64,000 bases of DNA, taken from the NCBI GenBank assembly GCA_037013495.1, contig CM072806.1, positions 27,406,001-27,470,000 of the forward strand, given 5' to 3'. This document shows positions 1-11,637 of this stretch, one piece after another. Both the position numbers and the translations under genes were made by a program. A model generated the notes under the pieces. It had not been told where the DNA came from. It saw only the letters and a list, made by a program, of their open reading frames with translations, and did not search any database. Each line of letters starts with the position of its first letter. The first letter of the stretch is position 1. Source of the stretch: Hippophae tibetana. Lineage: Eukaryota; Streptophyta; Magnoliopsida; Rosales; Elaeagnaceae.

Positions 1-990
1 AGCTTGGATTCGTTAGACGATAAACTAAGTCTCAAATGGGAGACAACCCATTATTATTTTTTATTTTTCTTTAATTTATTTTTATTTTTAAAGTTATAGT
101 GGCTTTTATTTTTTTATTATTTTAATTATAATTATTTATTATTTAGTGTTTATTTTATTGCTTATTAGTATATTAGTTATAGCTATAATATTTTTTGTTA
201 TTTTTATTTTATCTTGTTATAATTAATAATTACTTATATTTTAATTATTACTTAGTATTTTATTAGTTATAAAATTAATTTATTAAAAAAAATCTAAGAA
301 GTGGCATGTCCATTTTCTAGCTGCATCAATAGGCTTTCAAGATGAAAACGGGGGCTGAAGAATTCAACTTTGCGCTGTGGCATTAGCTTTAGTGCACCAT
401 GGCCCTAGTGTTGCTAAACATTTGGTCTGGAATTATAATGGTTCACGTCGAGGCCCACGTTCAACTTTCTCACTAAAATGCCCAACCTTATGTGTTCTAA
501 CCCATATTTTTTCACATTTTGTCTTCTTCTTCTCTCAAACTCTAATTTTTGTCTCCCCTCAAACACACCCAATCCTCTCAAATCACATATTCCTTCAAAC
601 CTTCCAATTTATTCACAATATTCTTATTTCTATTTTTTTTCTAGCCATTCTTTGAGAGATTTCTCAAATCCCTATCAAGAATCTTCAAGTGTTCATCTTC
701 TACAAAGGTTTTCTTTAAATTGTTATCTTTTTCACAACAACATATGTGACCAAAACTTTTAAAATAAATTCTTGGATTAATTTTTCTGATTTATGTGAAT
801 TAATTCTATAATATTTTGATTAAAAGACTATTAAACCCTAATTGGTTTAATAGAGGGAAAGGAAAAGTTTTGGATTACTTTATAATATTTTTGTTTGAAT
901 TTCTAAAATTTCTATGAACCCTTAAAATTTTAAGATTTTCTTGACTCAATGGCCCTTAAAATAAGTAGGAATGAAAAAGGAAAGGACAAA
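1..990 (+). mobile_element. 3' non-coding part of an Athila/Tat-like retrotransposon
   Basis: The opening stretch (GATAAACTAAG, then GGGAGACAACCCAT) matches a conserved motif that lies after pol in many plant Athila/Tat-like elements; a second copy occurs at about 38,075-38,120. The A/T-rich spacer that follows and the segment at about 370-460, with CCATGGCCCTAG-type words, are also typical. Short frames at 377-762 look non-coding. Confidence 0.5.
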
Positions 991-3110
991 TAGGTCCTTA
1001 TAGACTAAAATAGAGCTATGTTTGCTAGTGTAGAGGCCAAAATTAGGTTTGATAAGGTCGTCGAAATCAATAAGAACTTTATTGTAGAAAGGGGATTAGA
1101 TTTTGAGATTAGATAGGATTTTCATTTTGAGGGGATAACAAATGTTTCAGTAGTACTAGGATTGAGATGGTTTGTAAAAGAACATGAAGCTACTATTAAG
1201 TTAATCATAAGGAAATTTTATACTAATGTTCTTGATGCTATTGATAATAGGGTTGTAAGGACTATGAGTGTTGGCTATTTTCGTGGACAAAATATTTATC
1301 TGTAAATTTTTTTAGGTCTGCTATCAAGTTTATCAAGAAAAACCAAACAAATGCTCGAGCTCTAAATAATTGTACTTCAGGTATATCTTTGATAACTATG
1401 ACACATAGGATTACATTTATGCATTTAATAGCATATGCTTATAAATATAAAATTATTTTTAGTGCTAAAATATGGAATAAGATATGCTAAAATATTAGAT
1501 AAGATATACTCTAAATTATAGCTGGAATCTTTAGCATAAAAGATAGCATAAAATCTATTTTAAAAGAAATCTACTTTAAATAGGAGTTATCTTAATGAAT
1601 GAGTATTATTAATCCTATTTGTAATAGAAAAGATATTTATCAATTACATAAGATTAAGATTTTTAATTTTTCCTATAAATAAAACTCATTTATCATTTTT
1701 TCAATTAACCACACAAGAGCATTATTTTATTCTTCTTAATTTCTCTCTTTTGTTTTACAAATATAATATCATAATTCTTTAGGCTTTTTTATTTAGTTAA
1801 TCTATCAAATATTGGTGGTTATGTTTGATTGATTAATAAGCCTAATTATTTTATGATATATTGATAATATGTTCTTATGGCTACTTCTTTATTTTTGTTC
1901 TTAAATTGTTAGATCAAATAATTGTTTTTGTCATATCATAGTTATTTGATTTGATTATTAATCTTTAAAGAAGTTATTTTCATTGAACTTATGCTTGATC
2001 TTTTTGCTCTAGGATTTACTAGTTGATTTGATTTAAGTGGCATATGTTTTGAATTATCTAGTTAGGATTATTCATTATTAAATTAGTTCTAGCACACACA
2101 CGGGCCCTTGTGTTTTTATGCTAACCATTTTTGTAGTTAATTTGGGAACGTATCTTATTGGTGGGAAACTTATTGGAACGTTGTTCTAGAAACCGCTCAC
2201 GCTAATATTGGAAACTATGAAAATAGAGCAGGGGCTTGAAAGTAAAGTACATTGGGGCAGTATCCTAGGGAGGGTAGCATAAGATCGAGTTTGTACTTGA
2301 ACATTTGATTTTCATAGTGGAAAGTTAGGTGGTCTGGTAGATTGGTGGTTTTCCTCTTAGGTCATGGTTGTGGCCTAGGTTGTTTCCACCTAAAAATATT
2401 GTGTGTTATTCTTTTATTTCCGCACTTATTTTTACACACGATTGTATGTCTAGCCGCTTTGTTTAGGTTATCAAATTATAAATTGATAAAATTAAAAATA
2501 ACCTATTCACCCTTCCTCTAGGTTAATTAGGTCCATATCTTATAAACTTTCAAAGGTAAAGGTACGAGGACTAGTCTCATTTGGTCCATCTATTATAAAT
2601 TCTTACTATGGTTTAGTGGATGTGGGCCAGGGTGAGTAAGAAAATAATTTGAATGATGTAGACTATACTAAGGTAATAGAAAGCCTAGAAATAAAGGGGG
2701 ATGGTTGAGAATATTTCAATGGAAAACCCAAAGGTTTTGAAGCCAAACATTTAAGTAAGATTTCTAGTATCTGGTAATACTTTGTCTGCTCTCGACTGAT
2801 GCCTACCACTCACTGAAAATTTATGAATACAGAACGGCTATATTACATTTTGCTATAGTATCCAAAATGATCATAGATGTTGGAGCCATATTCATCAATG
2901 GATAAGATTGTCTGCTAACAATTATCATTTGAGTTATTTCTTTCCCTAACTTGTTACAGCTCTATGTGCTAAAGTAGGGGTAAATTATCCAAAGTGTGAG
3001 GTGTTATTACAACTAGGTGAATTATTGACTCTAACATACATGAATGAACTTAACTCGGGCACTAAAGGAACCTAGAGAGACAAAAGGGTAGGTTCTTCTT
3101 CAAAGATGTC
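991..3110 (+). pseudogene. Fossil downstream ORF of an Athila/Tat-like element, split by an LTR insertion
   Basis: Two parts read in the same sense: about 991-1310 (with FDKVVEINKNFIVERG, then a stop) and about 2565-3070 (VRGLVSFGPSIINSYYG; later ALCAKVGVNYPKCEVLL). Both match the 'putative plant transposon protein' type found as an extra ORF near the 3' end of Athila/Tat-like elements. A minus-strand relative at 15,757-16,256 shares FEKVIEVNKNFIV and VRGVFIPFSTSIVNVYYG, confirming the two parts belong together. Stops interrupt every part. The break at about 1,385-2,550 is filled by Copia-like LTR sequence. Confidence 0.6.
1385..2550 (+). mobile_element. Copia-like LTR inserted in the Athila-like ORF
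   Basis: The segment has LTR hallmarks on the plus strand: a TATA box (CCTATAAATAAAAC around 1672-1685) and, near its end, an ACCTATTCACCC...CCTCTAGG motif (about 2502-2521) that is common at the U5 end of plant Copia LTRs. Homologous ORF sequence resumes right after it. No internal coding region and no second LTR were seen, so it may be a solo LTR. Exact ends and target duplication were not resolved. Confidence 0.5.
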
Positions 3111-3479
3111 AATGAAAGATGAAATTCATCAATTCAACAAAAAGTTACATGAAAAAATATAAACAAGACTACACTACCCAATATGTCGAGTATACAAGTG
3201 GGCAACACAGGTTTCAGGGTGAATCTATACAACATCTCATAGAGATGAAAAGGTTAACTTACTCTAATTTTGGAATTGATAATAGTAAATTGAGAGCACC
3301 TGAGTATACAACATTTTGTCTATGTAGTTATATTATTTAAGACGATAGATGCACTTGACTTACTACATCATTACTTGATTACATAGACATAAAGCAAATG
3401 AGTAATTTTATTTTCCTTTTCTTCTTTATCTTTAATTTACATTTGATATATTAAAGATAATTTAGAATCTAGATTGGAG

Positions 3480-4838
3480 GTGGGAAAAAAGTTACACATG
3501 AACTTAGACACTTTTAAAGTTACACATGAATTTAGGAATATGAAACATCACAAGCCGCGGCATGAAATACATTGGGCCATGGTGTACTCCTAACTGTTTA
3601 AAATCAATATTCATATAGTTTGTTATGTGCCATAGCATGTAAAAATTGGGCCACAACATGACTTATTCAGGGGTAAAACGAGGCAAATCATTACGAGACT
3701 TAGGCCACAACATAGATAAAAATGGGTGACAATACGCGAATTATTTTCTAACCCGAAACCTTTTCTTGCCAGCCTCAATTATAAATACATGTTTTGTTTT
3801 AGGTTTTAGATAGAGAATAGTGTGCAACCATAGGTTATAGTAATTTTAGTTTTCAACAACATTTTATTTTCTCAATTTTTGCAATAGGGTAGATTCAATA
3901 ACAATATAAATATAGGCAGATCATCTGGAGGTTTTTCAAATCACAGATAAATATAAAAGTTATCTATATATTGAAGAATACATTGAGGTATTTATTTTAA
4001 TTGTATTCGTTTAATTTTATATACAAATTCAATCTTTGTATATCTTTTTGAATGTTATTTTTAATTTACTGATTATTAATTAAATCTAAGCATGTATGGT
4101 TGATCATTATTATGGGATATGAGTTTTGTTGTCATGTTTGTGAAGAATAATTTAGGTGAATATTTGTACAAAATAAATTGAGATTATTTTCTTTATTCAA
4201 GATTTCTACAAAGTTTATTATTAATTAAAATATTGACAATATATTTTTCGTAATAGATTTAAAATCTAAAAGTTAGGTTTTAGAAAAATCATCTAGATCT
4301 AATTTTGACAATTTGAATAAGATTTTAAATTGATAGCCTCGCCAAAAGAATCGATTTAAATGATTTGTATTTTCTTAAGAATAAAGCACAATTTAATCTA
4401 ATCAGTTTATGATCCTCACAAAAGGTTTTAATTGATTTGATTAACAAAGAAACTCATCCCCATAAAAAAACAATTCATACAAAAAAAGATAAACTCAATA
4501 ATCTAAATTTATACTTTAATAACATAATTAATTCCAAACATGCATGGTCAACTAGCTAATAATTTTCATAAAATCTTCATTGAGTATTTATCTACCTAAA
4601 TTTGTTTGAACTGATCATATTTCATATTTTATTATATGTTAGTGGATTAATATTTTAAAAATCCAAATATTGTGATAGAATGCTTATTTTATTTTCCTGG
4701 ATTGTTTTTAAGAATTTTTTTTAATATTTAAAACCACATGGTTCCTCTTTAGATCGAGCTTGGGAGTATACTTATCTCTTATTATAAATGATTCATGAAT
4801 TTGGGAGCATATTATAAATTTACCAAATTTAGCTATCA
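3480..4838 (+). mobile_element. LTR of an Athila/Tat-like element
   Basis: The LTR ends CTATCA at 4838, as in the related LTR ending at 18,319, and shares blocks with it and with the one at 34,352-36,320 (ATCGA.CTTGGGAGTATACTTATC; TTTAATTTACTGAT). A TATA-like ATTATAAATAC lies at about 3778-3788. The next eight bases, AGTTTTTG, match the leader-to-PBS sequence of these families, then similarity stops. The start is not resolved and the coordinate is approximate. Confidence 0.6.
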
Positions 4839-4849
4839 AGTTTTTGTGC

Positions 4850-5183
4850 ATTAATAATCCCTGTTGGTTTCATGCTGGAACAAATGACATGGAATTCCTT
4901 CAAGTGTTAGGTTAAATTAAGTTCAAAACCTACCTTTAAGTTGGGATATACTATACATAAGGATTGTTGCTCAAAGTCATATCCAACTAGTTCTTTAAGA
5001 ATTTGATCAACTAATGTTATCTCTTATTTCTCAAAACCATAATCACTTCAAAAAATGGATTATATTTTGTTCTCTTGCAATGGGTTGATTGGTAACTACT
5101 AGAAAAGTTAGTATATATGATAATGTACAAGTGATTCTCTTGCAATGGGTTGATTGGTAACTATTAGAAAAATTATTGTTAGA
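4850..5183 (-). pseudogene. Gag fragment of an Athila/Tat-like element
   Basis: This stretch matches about 42,060-42,300 on the same strand, which is the N-terminal gag region of a better-kept copy, and lies directly next to a PBS (5186-5208) and LTR of the same family. Stops are frequent. Only a short piece survives; the junction with the neighbouring LTR is near 4,846. Confidence 0.5.
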
Positions 5184-5210
5184 GCAATCCCTGACAATGA
5201 TGTCAAAAAC

Positions 5211-6630
5211 TTAACACGATTGAGAACCTGCAAGTATATGTGATATTGTACAAGTGATAAGTATTATAAAAATAAGGGTTGTTGTATCCACGAGGATTGT
5301 TAACAGCCCTTACTAATATTTACTAGCTTGTTAATGTGTTAAATGAAATTAGCAAATGAAGGGTTTTTGTTTGTTTTTGAGAACAATAACTTGAAAAAAA
5401 AGTTTGTAAAGGAGTCATGAGATATATGTGATCTATTAGCCTACAAATTTATTAAGCATGTTATGAATGTAAATTAATTTCTTGAGTTCTAAATCACTTT
5501 AATAATTTAAAATCATTCTCCAATTCTTAACTTTAGCTTTAAAATTCTAGGTTCGCTTAAGACTTCCCACCATTTCTTACTTTATAATTGACTTTGAATT
5601 CCATCACAAATAAACCTAAATCTAGAAAAACCTAGAAGAACCCTTACTAGATTTAATTTATTCATTGCATTAAGATATAAAAAAGTGATAATTACTAAAC
5701 TAGGCAATATTAGAATAATCGTTTAACCTTTAGCGAAGATATTCAATCCTACTTGTGAAAGTAGTCATAAGATATCAGTTTGAATAAAAATATTATCGAT
5801 TATATACTAACATCTTAGACTAGATATAAACATATCCATGCATCATATTAGTTGTACACCTTAATTCATAACATGAATAGTAATGGAATTCAAACATATA
5901 ATGAAATACATCAAGAATCAAGAATTAAAATTAAAATTATTCATGACATTAAATTAATTAAACTATATTCTAAGGGCTTGGAATTACCCACAATCACATT
6001 AGAAGTTTAGCTAGCGATGGATTCTACAAGAGTCATCATTATAATCATAGGAAACTAAATAGAGAAAAAGATTAAGAAAAGCTTATGTAGATCTTCAAAA
6101 TCTCTTTCAAAAGTTTCTCTAGATGTGCTCTTGATCTCCTTTTGTTATTTGTTGCAAATTGTTATATTTTGAAGACCCGCTAGGTTATTTATATAGTGTA
6201 TTTTTTACCCTAATCTGAGTTGGATTAGAATTTGATCCATCCAATGGCTAGGATTAAAGCGTGGTGTTGAAAAATGCCAAAAATGAGTGATGACTAGACC
6301 ACTCAATCGATCAAGACATTTTCTCAATTGATCTAACCATTGTGATTTCAAACCCGAGAGCTCTTGATCATTGCTCAATCGATTGAGAATCAATCAACAC
6401 TTGCTTTCTATTCTTCCCTTGATTCCTTGATCAATCTCGATCAAAGCTAGATCGATCCAATATCTGATTTTTGTTCTAAATGCAAGTTTTTTATTTTTTT
6501 GCTCGTTTCATCCCTAAACACTTGCATAATACAAAGTAAGCATATAAAATACATAAATAATACTAATTTATTGTAAATATGTGAGAATTGATGCACAAAT
6601 ATATGCATAAAATAGTCTTGATCAACATCA
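5211..6630 (-). mobile_element. 5' LTR of an Athila/Tat-like element, with adjacent tRNA-Asp-type PBS
   Basis: On the minus strand the LTR runs from about 6630 (TGATGTTGATC or TGTTGATC) to about 5211. It is followed by AGTTTTTGACATCATTGTCAGGGA, whose last 18 bases (5207-5190) are a decayed form of TGGCGCCGTTGCCGGGGA, complementary to the 3' end of plant tRNA-Asp. A shorter relative is at 42,483-42,970. The LTR holds a cluster of ATCGAT/TTGATC words around 6,290-6,460. Confidence 0.65.
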
Positions 6631-6911
6631 TAAGTGGAAATTTAGGGACAATTGAGCAGGTGTTCCAACTGATAGAGGTATTTACTTATATATTTTTCGT
6701 TAATTGTAAACTGTTTGATTTATTCTTTTAGTGAATTACTTTATATGTTTGATTAATTGTATTATGTGTTAGTACAATTAAATTACTTATTAAATATGTT
6801 CCATATATTAAGTTTTGATTTTGATCGAAAAGCCTTCTTTCTACCTTTATTACTTTCTTTTATCTTTATACCTTTACTACTTTCTTTTATCTTTATCTAT
6901 TTATTTGTTTA

Positions 6912-7003
6912 TTACTTTCAATTATTGTTGTATAGTGTATTATATGTTTTCACTGTGTTACTTTCAATTATTTTTGTATAGTGTATTATATGTTTTCACT
7001 ATG
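6912..7003. repeat. 46-bp tandem duplication
   Basis: 6912-6957 and 6958-7003 both read TTACTTTCAATTATT, then TTGTATAGTGTATTATATG and TTTTCACT, with about two differences. The surrounding AT-rich DNA has no recognised gene; the short frames here are not credible proteins. Confidence 0.9.
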
Positions 7004-8109
7004 AGAGAGAGTTTTAGAAGCCCTTGCAGTGTTTATATCATCTCTCTCTTGGTATACTAGTACCAAGTGTGGGCATTCAAATACATTTAAGAAATGTAAT
7101 TTGTTATCGAAGACTAATATTAGATTTTATTGCACAACAGTAACTACCAAAAACAATTCTTATCCTAGCTTCCGATGATAATAATAAAATTTCGTTGCAC
7201 AAAAATAACTACCAAAAACAATTGTTATATATAAGGAAACATTTTGGAGAACAATGATATTAACTAGTGAATGTAACCGACCATGATATAATTTAAATCA
7301 ATGATATAAATATTATTTCAAATTAAAATTTAAAACTTGTTAGAAGAAAACAATTTAACAAATATATGATTGGATAGATTTATTAATTAAAACTTAAAAT
7401 CATTGTTACCTCTTTGTATCCTAATATCTCTCTATATATGTGTAATAAATTACGGCAATAGATTATCACTATGTATATACACATATTTATGTACATGCTT
7501 TACACGTGTTTCAAAATTTTCAATAATAAATATAAATTTACTAATATTTGTAAAAAATTTAACACTATATCAATTAATGTAAAGGCAATGTATATTCATG
7601 TTATCATACAATTAAAATTAAAAATAATACAACAAAATTACATTAGTTATAAAAACAAAATCTTGAAGACACATTTTATCAATTTTTAAGATTTTCTAAA
7701 ATGTAGATTAAAATAATTTCACAAATATAAAATTATTAAAATTTTAGGATACTAAGTATACGAATAATATATTAGAAGATAATTATTTATAGATTAATCT
7801 TAGAAGAAAAAGATTAAATTGTTATAATGAATGTAATTTTTAAGGATTTTAGATCATTGTTCATTATTATTAAAAATTAAATTAATAATAATAGTTGTGT
7901 AAAGTGAATTTCACTAAATTTATAGAAGATGGATAATATTGGATAATAATAAATATATTATTAAACATTTGGATAAAATTATCTCAAAAAAATATTTTTC
8001 AAAATGAAAAATTACAGTAAATATATATTTGAAGAAGGTCAACATAGACACTGTGAAACTTTAAGTTGGAATTTGGGGAAGAATTAAAGGATTAAATTTC
8101 AGATATTTC
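7004..8109. other. AT-rich intergenic DNA
   Basis: No gene or element was recognised. A motif GTTGCACAA...ACTACCAAAAACAATT occurs twice (about 7127-7160 and 7194-7225), a small duplicated remnant. Confidence 0.5.
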
Positions 8110-8381
8110 TGGGGAAGATTAACTTGCTTTGAATTTGATAAGGATATATGCCAAGTCCTATTAGTAGGGCAATCTCCCTCACATCGGACGGGGACACCGC
8201 AAAGACCGGGGAACTGTGCCAGAGGAGCCAGAGGGGACTCATCGCACCAGGGACCTGCTTTGATACCATGTAGAAAGTCATGGCCTAACTCCCTCCAAAA
8301 GAGCTCTCAAAGAAAAAGGGTTATCATAACCTTATAACCAGCACTAGGCTGGCATCTCTGGTCGATGTGGGACTCAACAGG
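8110..8381 (-). mobile_element. TRIM-like retrotransposon fragment (LTR, PBS, leader)
   Basis: On the minus strand a 113-bp TG...CA unit (8381-8269) starts TGTTGAGTCCCACATCG and ends TTTCTACA. It is followed at once by TGGTATCAAAGC, a near match to the initiator-tRNA-Met primer-binding site TGGTATCAGAGC. The size and PBS position fit terminal-repeat retrotransposons in miniature. The internal part (8268-8110) is GC-rich, non-coding and breaks off; no second LTR was found in the window. A 60-codon frame over it is not a gene. Confidence 0.65.
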
Positions 8382-8399
8382 AGCCCCACCCCCTCTTTC

Positions 8400-9820
8400 A
8401 TAGACATATCCCTACGAGTGAGTGCAACTATGGAATAATTGAGAGAAGCATTTGGTAGCCATAGATAGAACTAACAATGAGGTATCATGTATGTAAACTT
8501 TTAAAGAATTTCTTCCATAATGGCTCTTTAAATTGGTGTAAGATTAACCATTGTTATTTTTTAACATTTTCATTTTATGGATATACCTTTGAATAATCTA
8601 ACATTTTTATTATTTAGAAATAAATTATAATAGAACAATAATTATTACCTTTATGTCCTTTCGAATCTCTCCAAATTTAATAAAAAAGGGGATTTTAGTA
8701 CCCTTTAAAAAAATGAATCTAAACCATTCTTATTGAGCAATAATTTTTGTTCTTTCCATCTAATTAAACCAAGTAAATAGCTACTTAAAGTTCCACTTCA
8801 ATTATTTATTTTATTTAGTTATTCGTTATATTGCTGAATCTTAAAGTTGCACTTCAAACTAGTGGGAATAACCAATTTTAAAAAAAGGGAACAATTATCT
8901 CTTTTGGCATGAAACTGACCAAAATACCACAGCCAAAATATTCAGTTGAGTTTAAACTTTAAATTTGGTTTTGCATATTATAATGGATGCTTAATCCATT
9001 TACTTTTTGAAAAATATCAAATGAAAATAAATATTACTATTGAGGTAATATTTTATCATTAATTTTAATATGACTATTTTTGTCAATTTCTTATACTCTT
9101 CATAGCAAACAAAAAGCAACCCAAATGGCTCCGCTTTTCTTAAATATGTATGTTCATTCCAAGTTTATTCTAGACCAAATCATTTTATTCTAAAATAATA
9201 ATAATTTGACTTAATATATTAAAATAATAATTTACTTAATTAATAGCTTTAATAAAATTAAAGGTACTAAACGACACTACTTAAAAACAAATATACTAAA
9301 TTATACTACTGACCTATTCTAAGTGACCTCAAAGACACTTCTCTCTAAATTTATTGTTCTACTTAAGAATCATTGAACCAGCAATACAGAAGAAATGTAA
9401 CTCAATCATGATGATTTATAAGGAGTGTTCACTTCAATCCAAGTATCAAATCAAATAGCCTAAATATGATAGTTAAGGATGATTGTTTATGTACTTTAAA
9501 ATAAAGTATTGTATATGTATTAGAGCTTATACGATTGCCATAGAATTAAGCATTGAGAAGGGACCCAATTTCCAAATAGAAACAAACTAGAAGAACATAT
9601 TACTATTAACAAAGGCGATTTCAAAAGAAAATGTCAATTCTCAGCAATTCCCTCCCTAGCTGGCTCTCAGTTTTATTGAGCAATAAGTCTACTCCCTGTG
9701 CCCACTCTAAAGTCAATAGTCCAGCATGTAAGCAATAATTAAAAGACAAAACAGATTTATAAGAAACAAAACTATAGGAGCTCAATTTGTTTATGTTGAA
9801 TGGATATTTTTAACAAATCT
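8400..9820. other. Intergenic DNA downstream of the ATP synthase g gene
   Basis: AT-rich; nothing recognised except that the last 150 or so bases should include the 3'UTR of the ATP synthase g gene. Confidence 0.4.
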
Positions 9821-9824
9821 TCAG

Positions 9825-10542
9825 CTAGACATAGTAACCGGTGAAAGTAAATCCTCGACCAACGATCTCACCAGCACAAAACCAGGCAAAGCACTCTAAC
9901 CCAAACAAAGAAGCTATTCCTACATCTTCTACCTTCAGCTCCTGCCTGTGCTTCCAAAGTTGCTTCACATAATCAAGTTCCTTCCAGAATGCTTCATTAC
10001 GCCCGGGTATACTGTATCAAGAAAAAAACAGAAAGATTTGTGGAAAACAAATCAAACACAAAAAAGGGTGCATAGAAGGCATGAGCTAATTTAGGAGTGT
10101 TATTTCATTTATGGATTAGTAAAGTGTTATAATGCCTTGCCTAAATCTATACATGGACTTCATTGTTAAACAAAATCAATCAAAAGAAAAGATATGTATA
10201 AGCATATAAAGGTTGGATAGTTGATAATACTTCATTCAGAAGCATTATATAAATAAACCTACATTTACTGTTCGCCCATAAGATCAAATACTTAATACTA
10301 TGAACGTTGTAATCAATTTGCTTGGTTCGACACAAATGGAAAAGAAGTGATTTGACTGACCTGGCAAGACGGGTATAAAACAACTGTTTGGCCAAAAGAT
10401 TACACTTCTCCACAGTGGGTGGCTCCTGGATGTATTGTTTATTCTGTTCTAATAACTGCTTATAGTAAACAGACCCATGCTTAGCCACAAACTGTGAAGC
10501 TTGAGTAGCCTTAGTTTTAAGCTGAACCAGTTTGGAAGCCAT
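9825..10542 (-). CDS. Mitochondrial ATP synthase subunit g (two coding exons)
   Basis: Two exons join in frame: 10361-10542 (182 nt) and 9825-10011 (187 nt), giving 122 residues. The start is the ATG at 10542-10540, which opens MASKLVQ; the codon just upstream is TTG, so the longer reading is not needed. The 349-bp intron has GT and AG ends and splits a Ser codon. The N-terminal half (KHGSVYYKQLLEQ, then IQEPPTVEKC) and the C-terminal half (FWKEL, LFGLECFAWFCAGEI, GRGFTFTGYY) match the plant subunit g family, which is usually about 122 residues. The C-terminal hydrophobic stretch, about residues 96-112, is the expected single membrane segment. In the family, subunit g sits in the Fo sector of the inner mitochondrial membrane and helps ATP synthase dimers form. 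The reading frame is intact and probably functional. The assignment rests on recognised family sequence, not on a search. Confidence 0.93.
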
Positions 10543-10548
10543 CAATCT

Positions 10549-11388
10549 CTGAATTTATCAACTGCTACTTTTCCCATAAAACAACAATTAAACAAACTCA
10601 GCAAAGATTTAACAGTTCAGGGCCTAAATAGATGGATTTTTGGAGATTTGGTAAAAAACAAATCCCAAAATTGTATACATGCATACATGGTTCATGTACA
10701 GGTACCTGTACATGAGCAATTTTGGTACACCTTTCAGATAAGCTCCAAAAACCTGGGTTTTGAGGGTGGATTTATGGAGATTTGGTAAAAAAAAATCCCA
10801 AAATTGCATACATGCATACATGGTTCATGTACAGGTACCTGTACATGAGCAATTTTGGTACACCTTTCAGATAAGCTCCAAAAACCTGGGTTTTGAGGGC
10901 CTCAAACTCTATAAGATTTAAACCCACATTTAATTAATAAAAAACCATAGACATCACAAATTAACAATTCAAGTCTAATTCGCTTTTAGGGTTTCCCTTG
11001 ATGAAATGAAGATGAAACTTTTCGCACTACACTATAACAAAGAGCGTCTATTTCGCATCCGCTCTATAGATTATATAGTCTGTACGCTTCATGAATGATA
11101 AATTTCACATACTGAGATAAATATCACAATCGCAGTCCAGTAAAATTCAGAGAATAAACAGAAAACAGTTTCATGAATCTAAAAAGAAGATTTTAACACA
11201 TCAAACTCTTCATTGAAATCAATGACTAAATGAAAACGGATCGTGCACAGATAAAAACAACAGAGGAAAAATGAGGAACGGAATTTGAGAAAAAAAAATT
11301 AACCAATCCCATAAAGAGAAACAAGATTCAATAAAAAGGAATCGAAAAACAAATAGAAAATGCAGTATTATGAAATGAACAACCGTAC
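10549..11388 (-). other. Intron in the 5'UTR of the ATP synthase g gene
   Basis: A donor on the gene strand (GTCAG then GTACGG, exon ending at 11389) and an acceptor (AATTCAG, exon resuming at 10548, six bases before the ATG) predict an intron of about 840 bp in the leader. No ATG-initiated frame runs through it into the coding exon. It carries a tandem duplication with palindromes (separate entry). Leader introns are common in plant housekeeping genes and can raise expression; that role here is inference. Confidence 0.7.
10633..10899. repeat. Tandem duplication (134 + 133 bp), each unit with a 24-bp perfect palindrome
   Basis: Unit 1 is 10633-10766 and unit 2 is 10767-10899; they differ by a few substitutions and a one-base indel. 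Each contains the half-site TCATGTACAGGT followed directly by its exact reverse complement ACCTGTACATGA, at 10692-10715 and 10825-10848. The duplication lies in the leader intron of the ATP synthase g gene. The near identity of the units points to a recent event. Confidence 0.95.
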
Positions 11389-11560
11389 CTGACGAATCTT
11401 TTTCACCTATTGAGCAGTGAAAGAGAAGGTAGGGTTTTTAGGTACCAGTCACAGAGAAGGAACTCGGATTCTACCATGTATCCGATTCGGAACGCCGCCC
11501 GAACTGTGCGGTCCAGTCTCTCCACTGCACCATGATGGCCAATTAAACCTTCCCACGTCA
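11389..11560 (-). promoter_or_regulatory. Leader exon and core promoter region of the ATP synthase g gene
   Basis: Upstream of the leader donor, the gene strand holds a telo-box, AAACCCTA (11437-11430 read on the minus strand), a CT-rich leader (CTTCTCTTTCACTG) and, further out, a CCAAT-like stretch near 11537. Telo-boxes close to the transcription start are known in plant genes for translation and mitochondrial function. No clear TATA box was seen. The exact transcription start cannot be placed from sequence alone. Confidence 0.5.
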
Positions 11561-11637
11561 TTAGAGTCAAAATATATTTAAAAAAAATCTGAAAAATGCC
11601 TTTTATCCTCACTATACTAATTATGTATCAAAATCTC

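Noticed and set aside
377-762. Two overlapping plus-strand frames of 92-94 codons with a hydrophobic start
   Set aside because: They lie in the non-coding 3' part of an Athila-like element, overlap in different frames and are rich in Phe/Ser/Asn from T-rich DNA; no family resemblance.
6757-7060. A very hydrophobic frame that could pass for a membrane protein
   Set aside because: T-rich DNA with a 46-bp tandem repeat; the Phe/Leu/Tyr content follows composition and the repeat gives different frames in its two copies.
10501-10788. A 95-codon plus-strand frame and a 65-codon minus-strand frame over the ATP synthase g leader
   Set aside because: Both run through the tandem duplication and intron; they have no family resemblance and are explained by the repeat.
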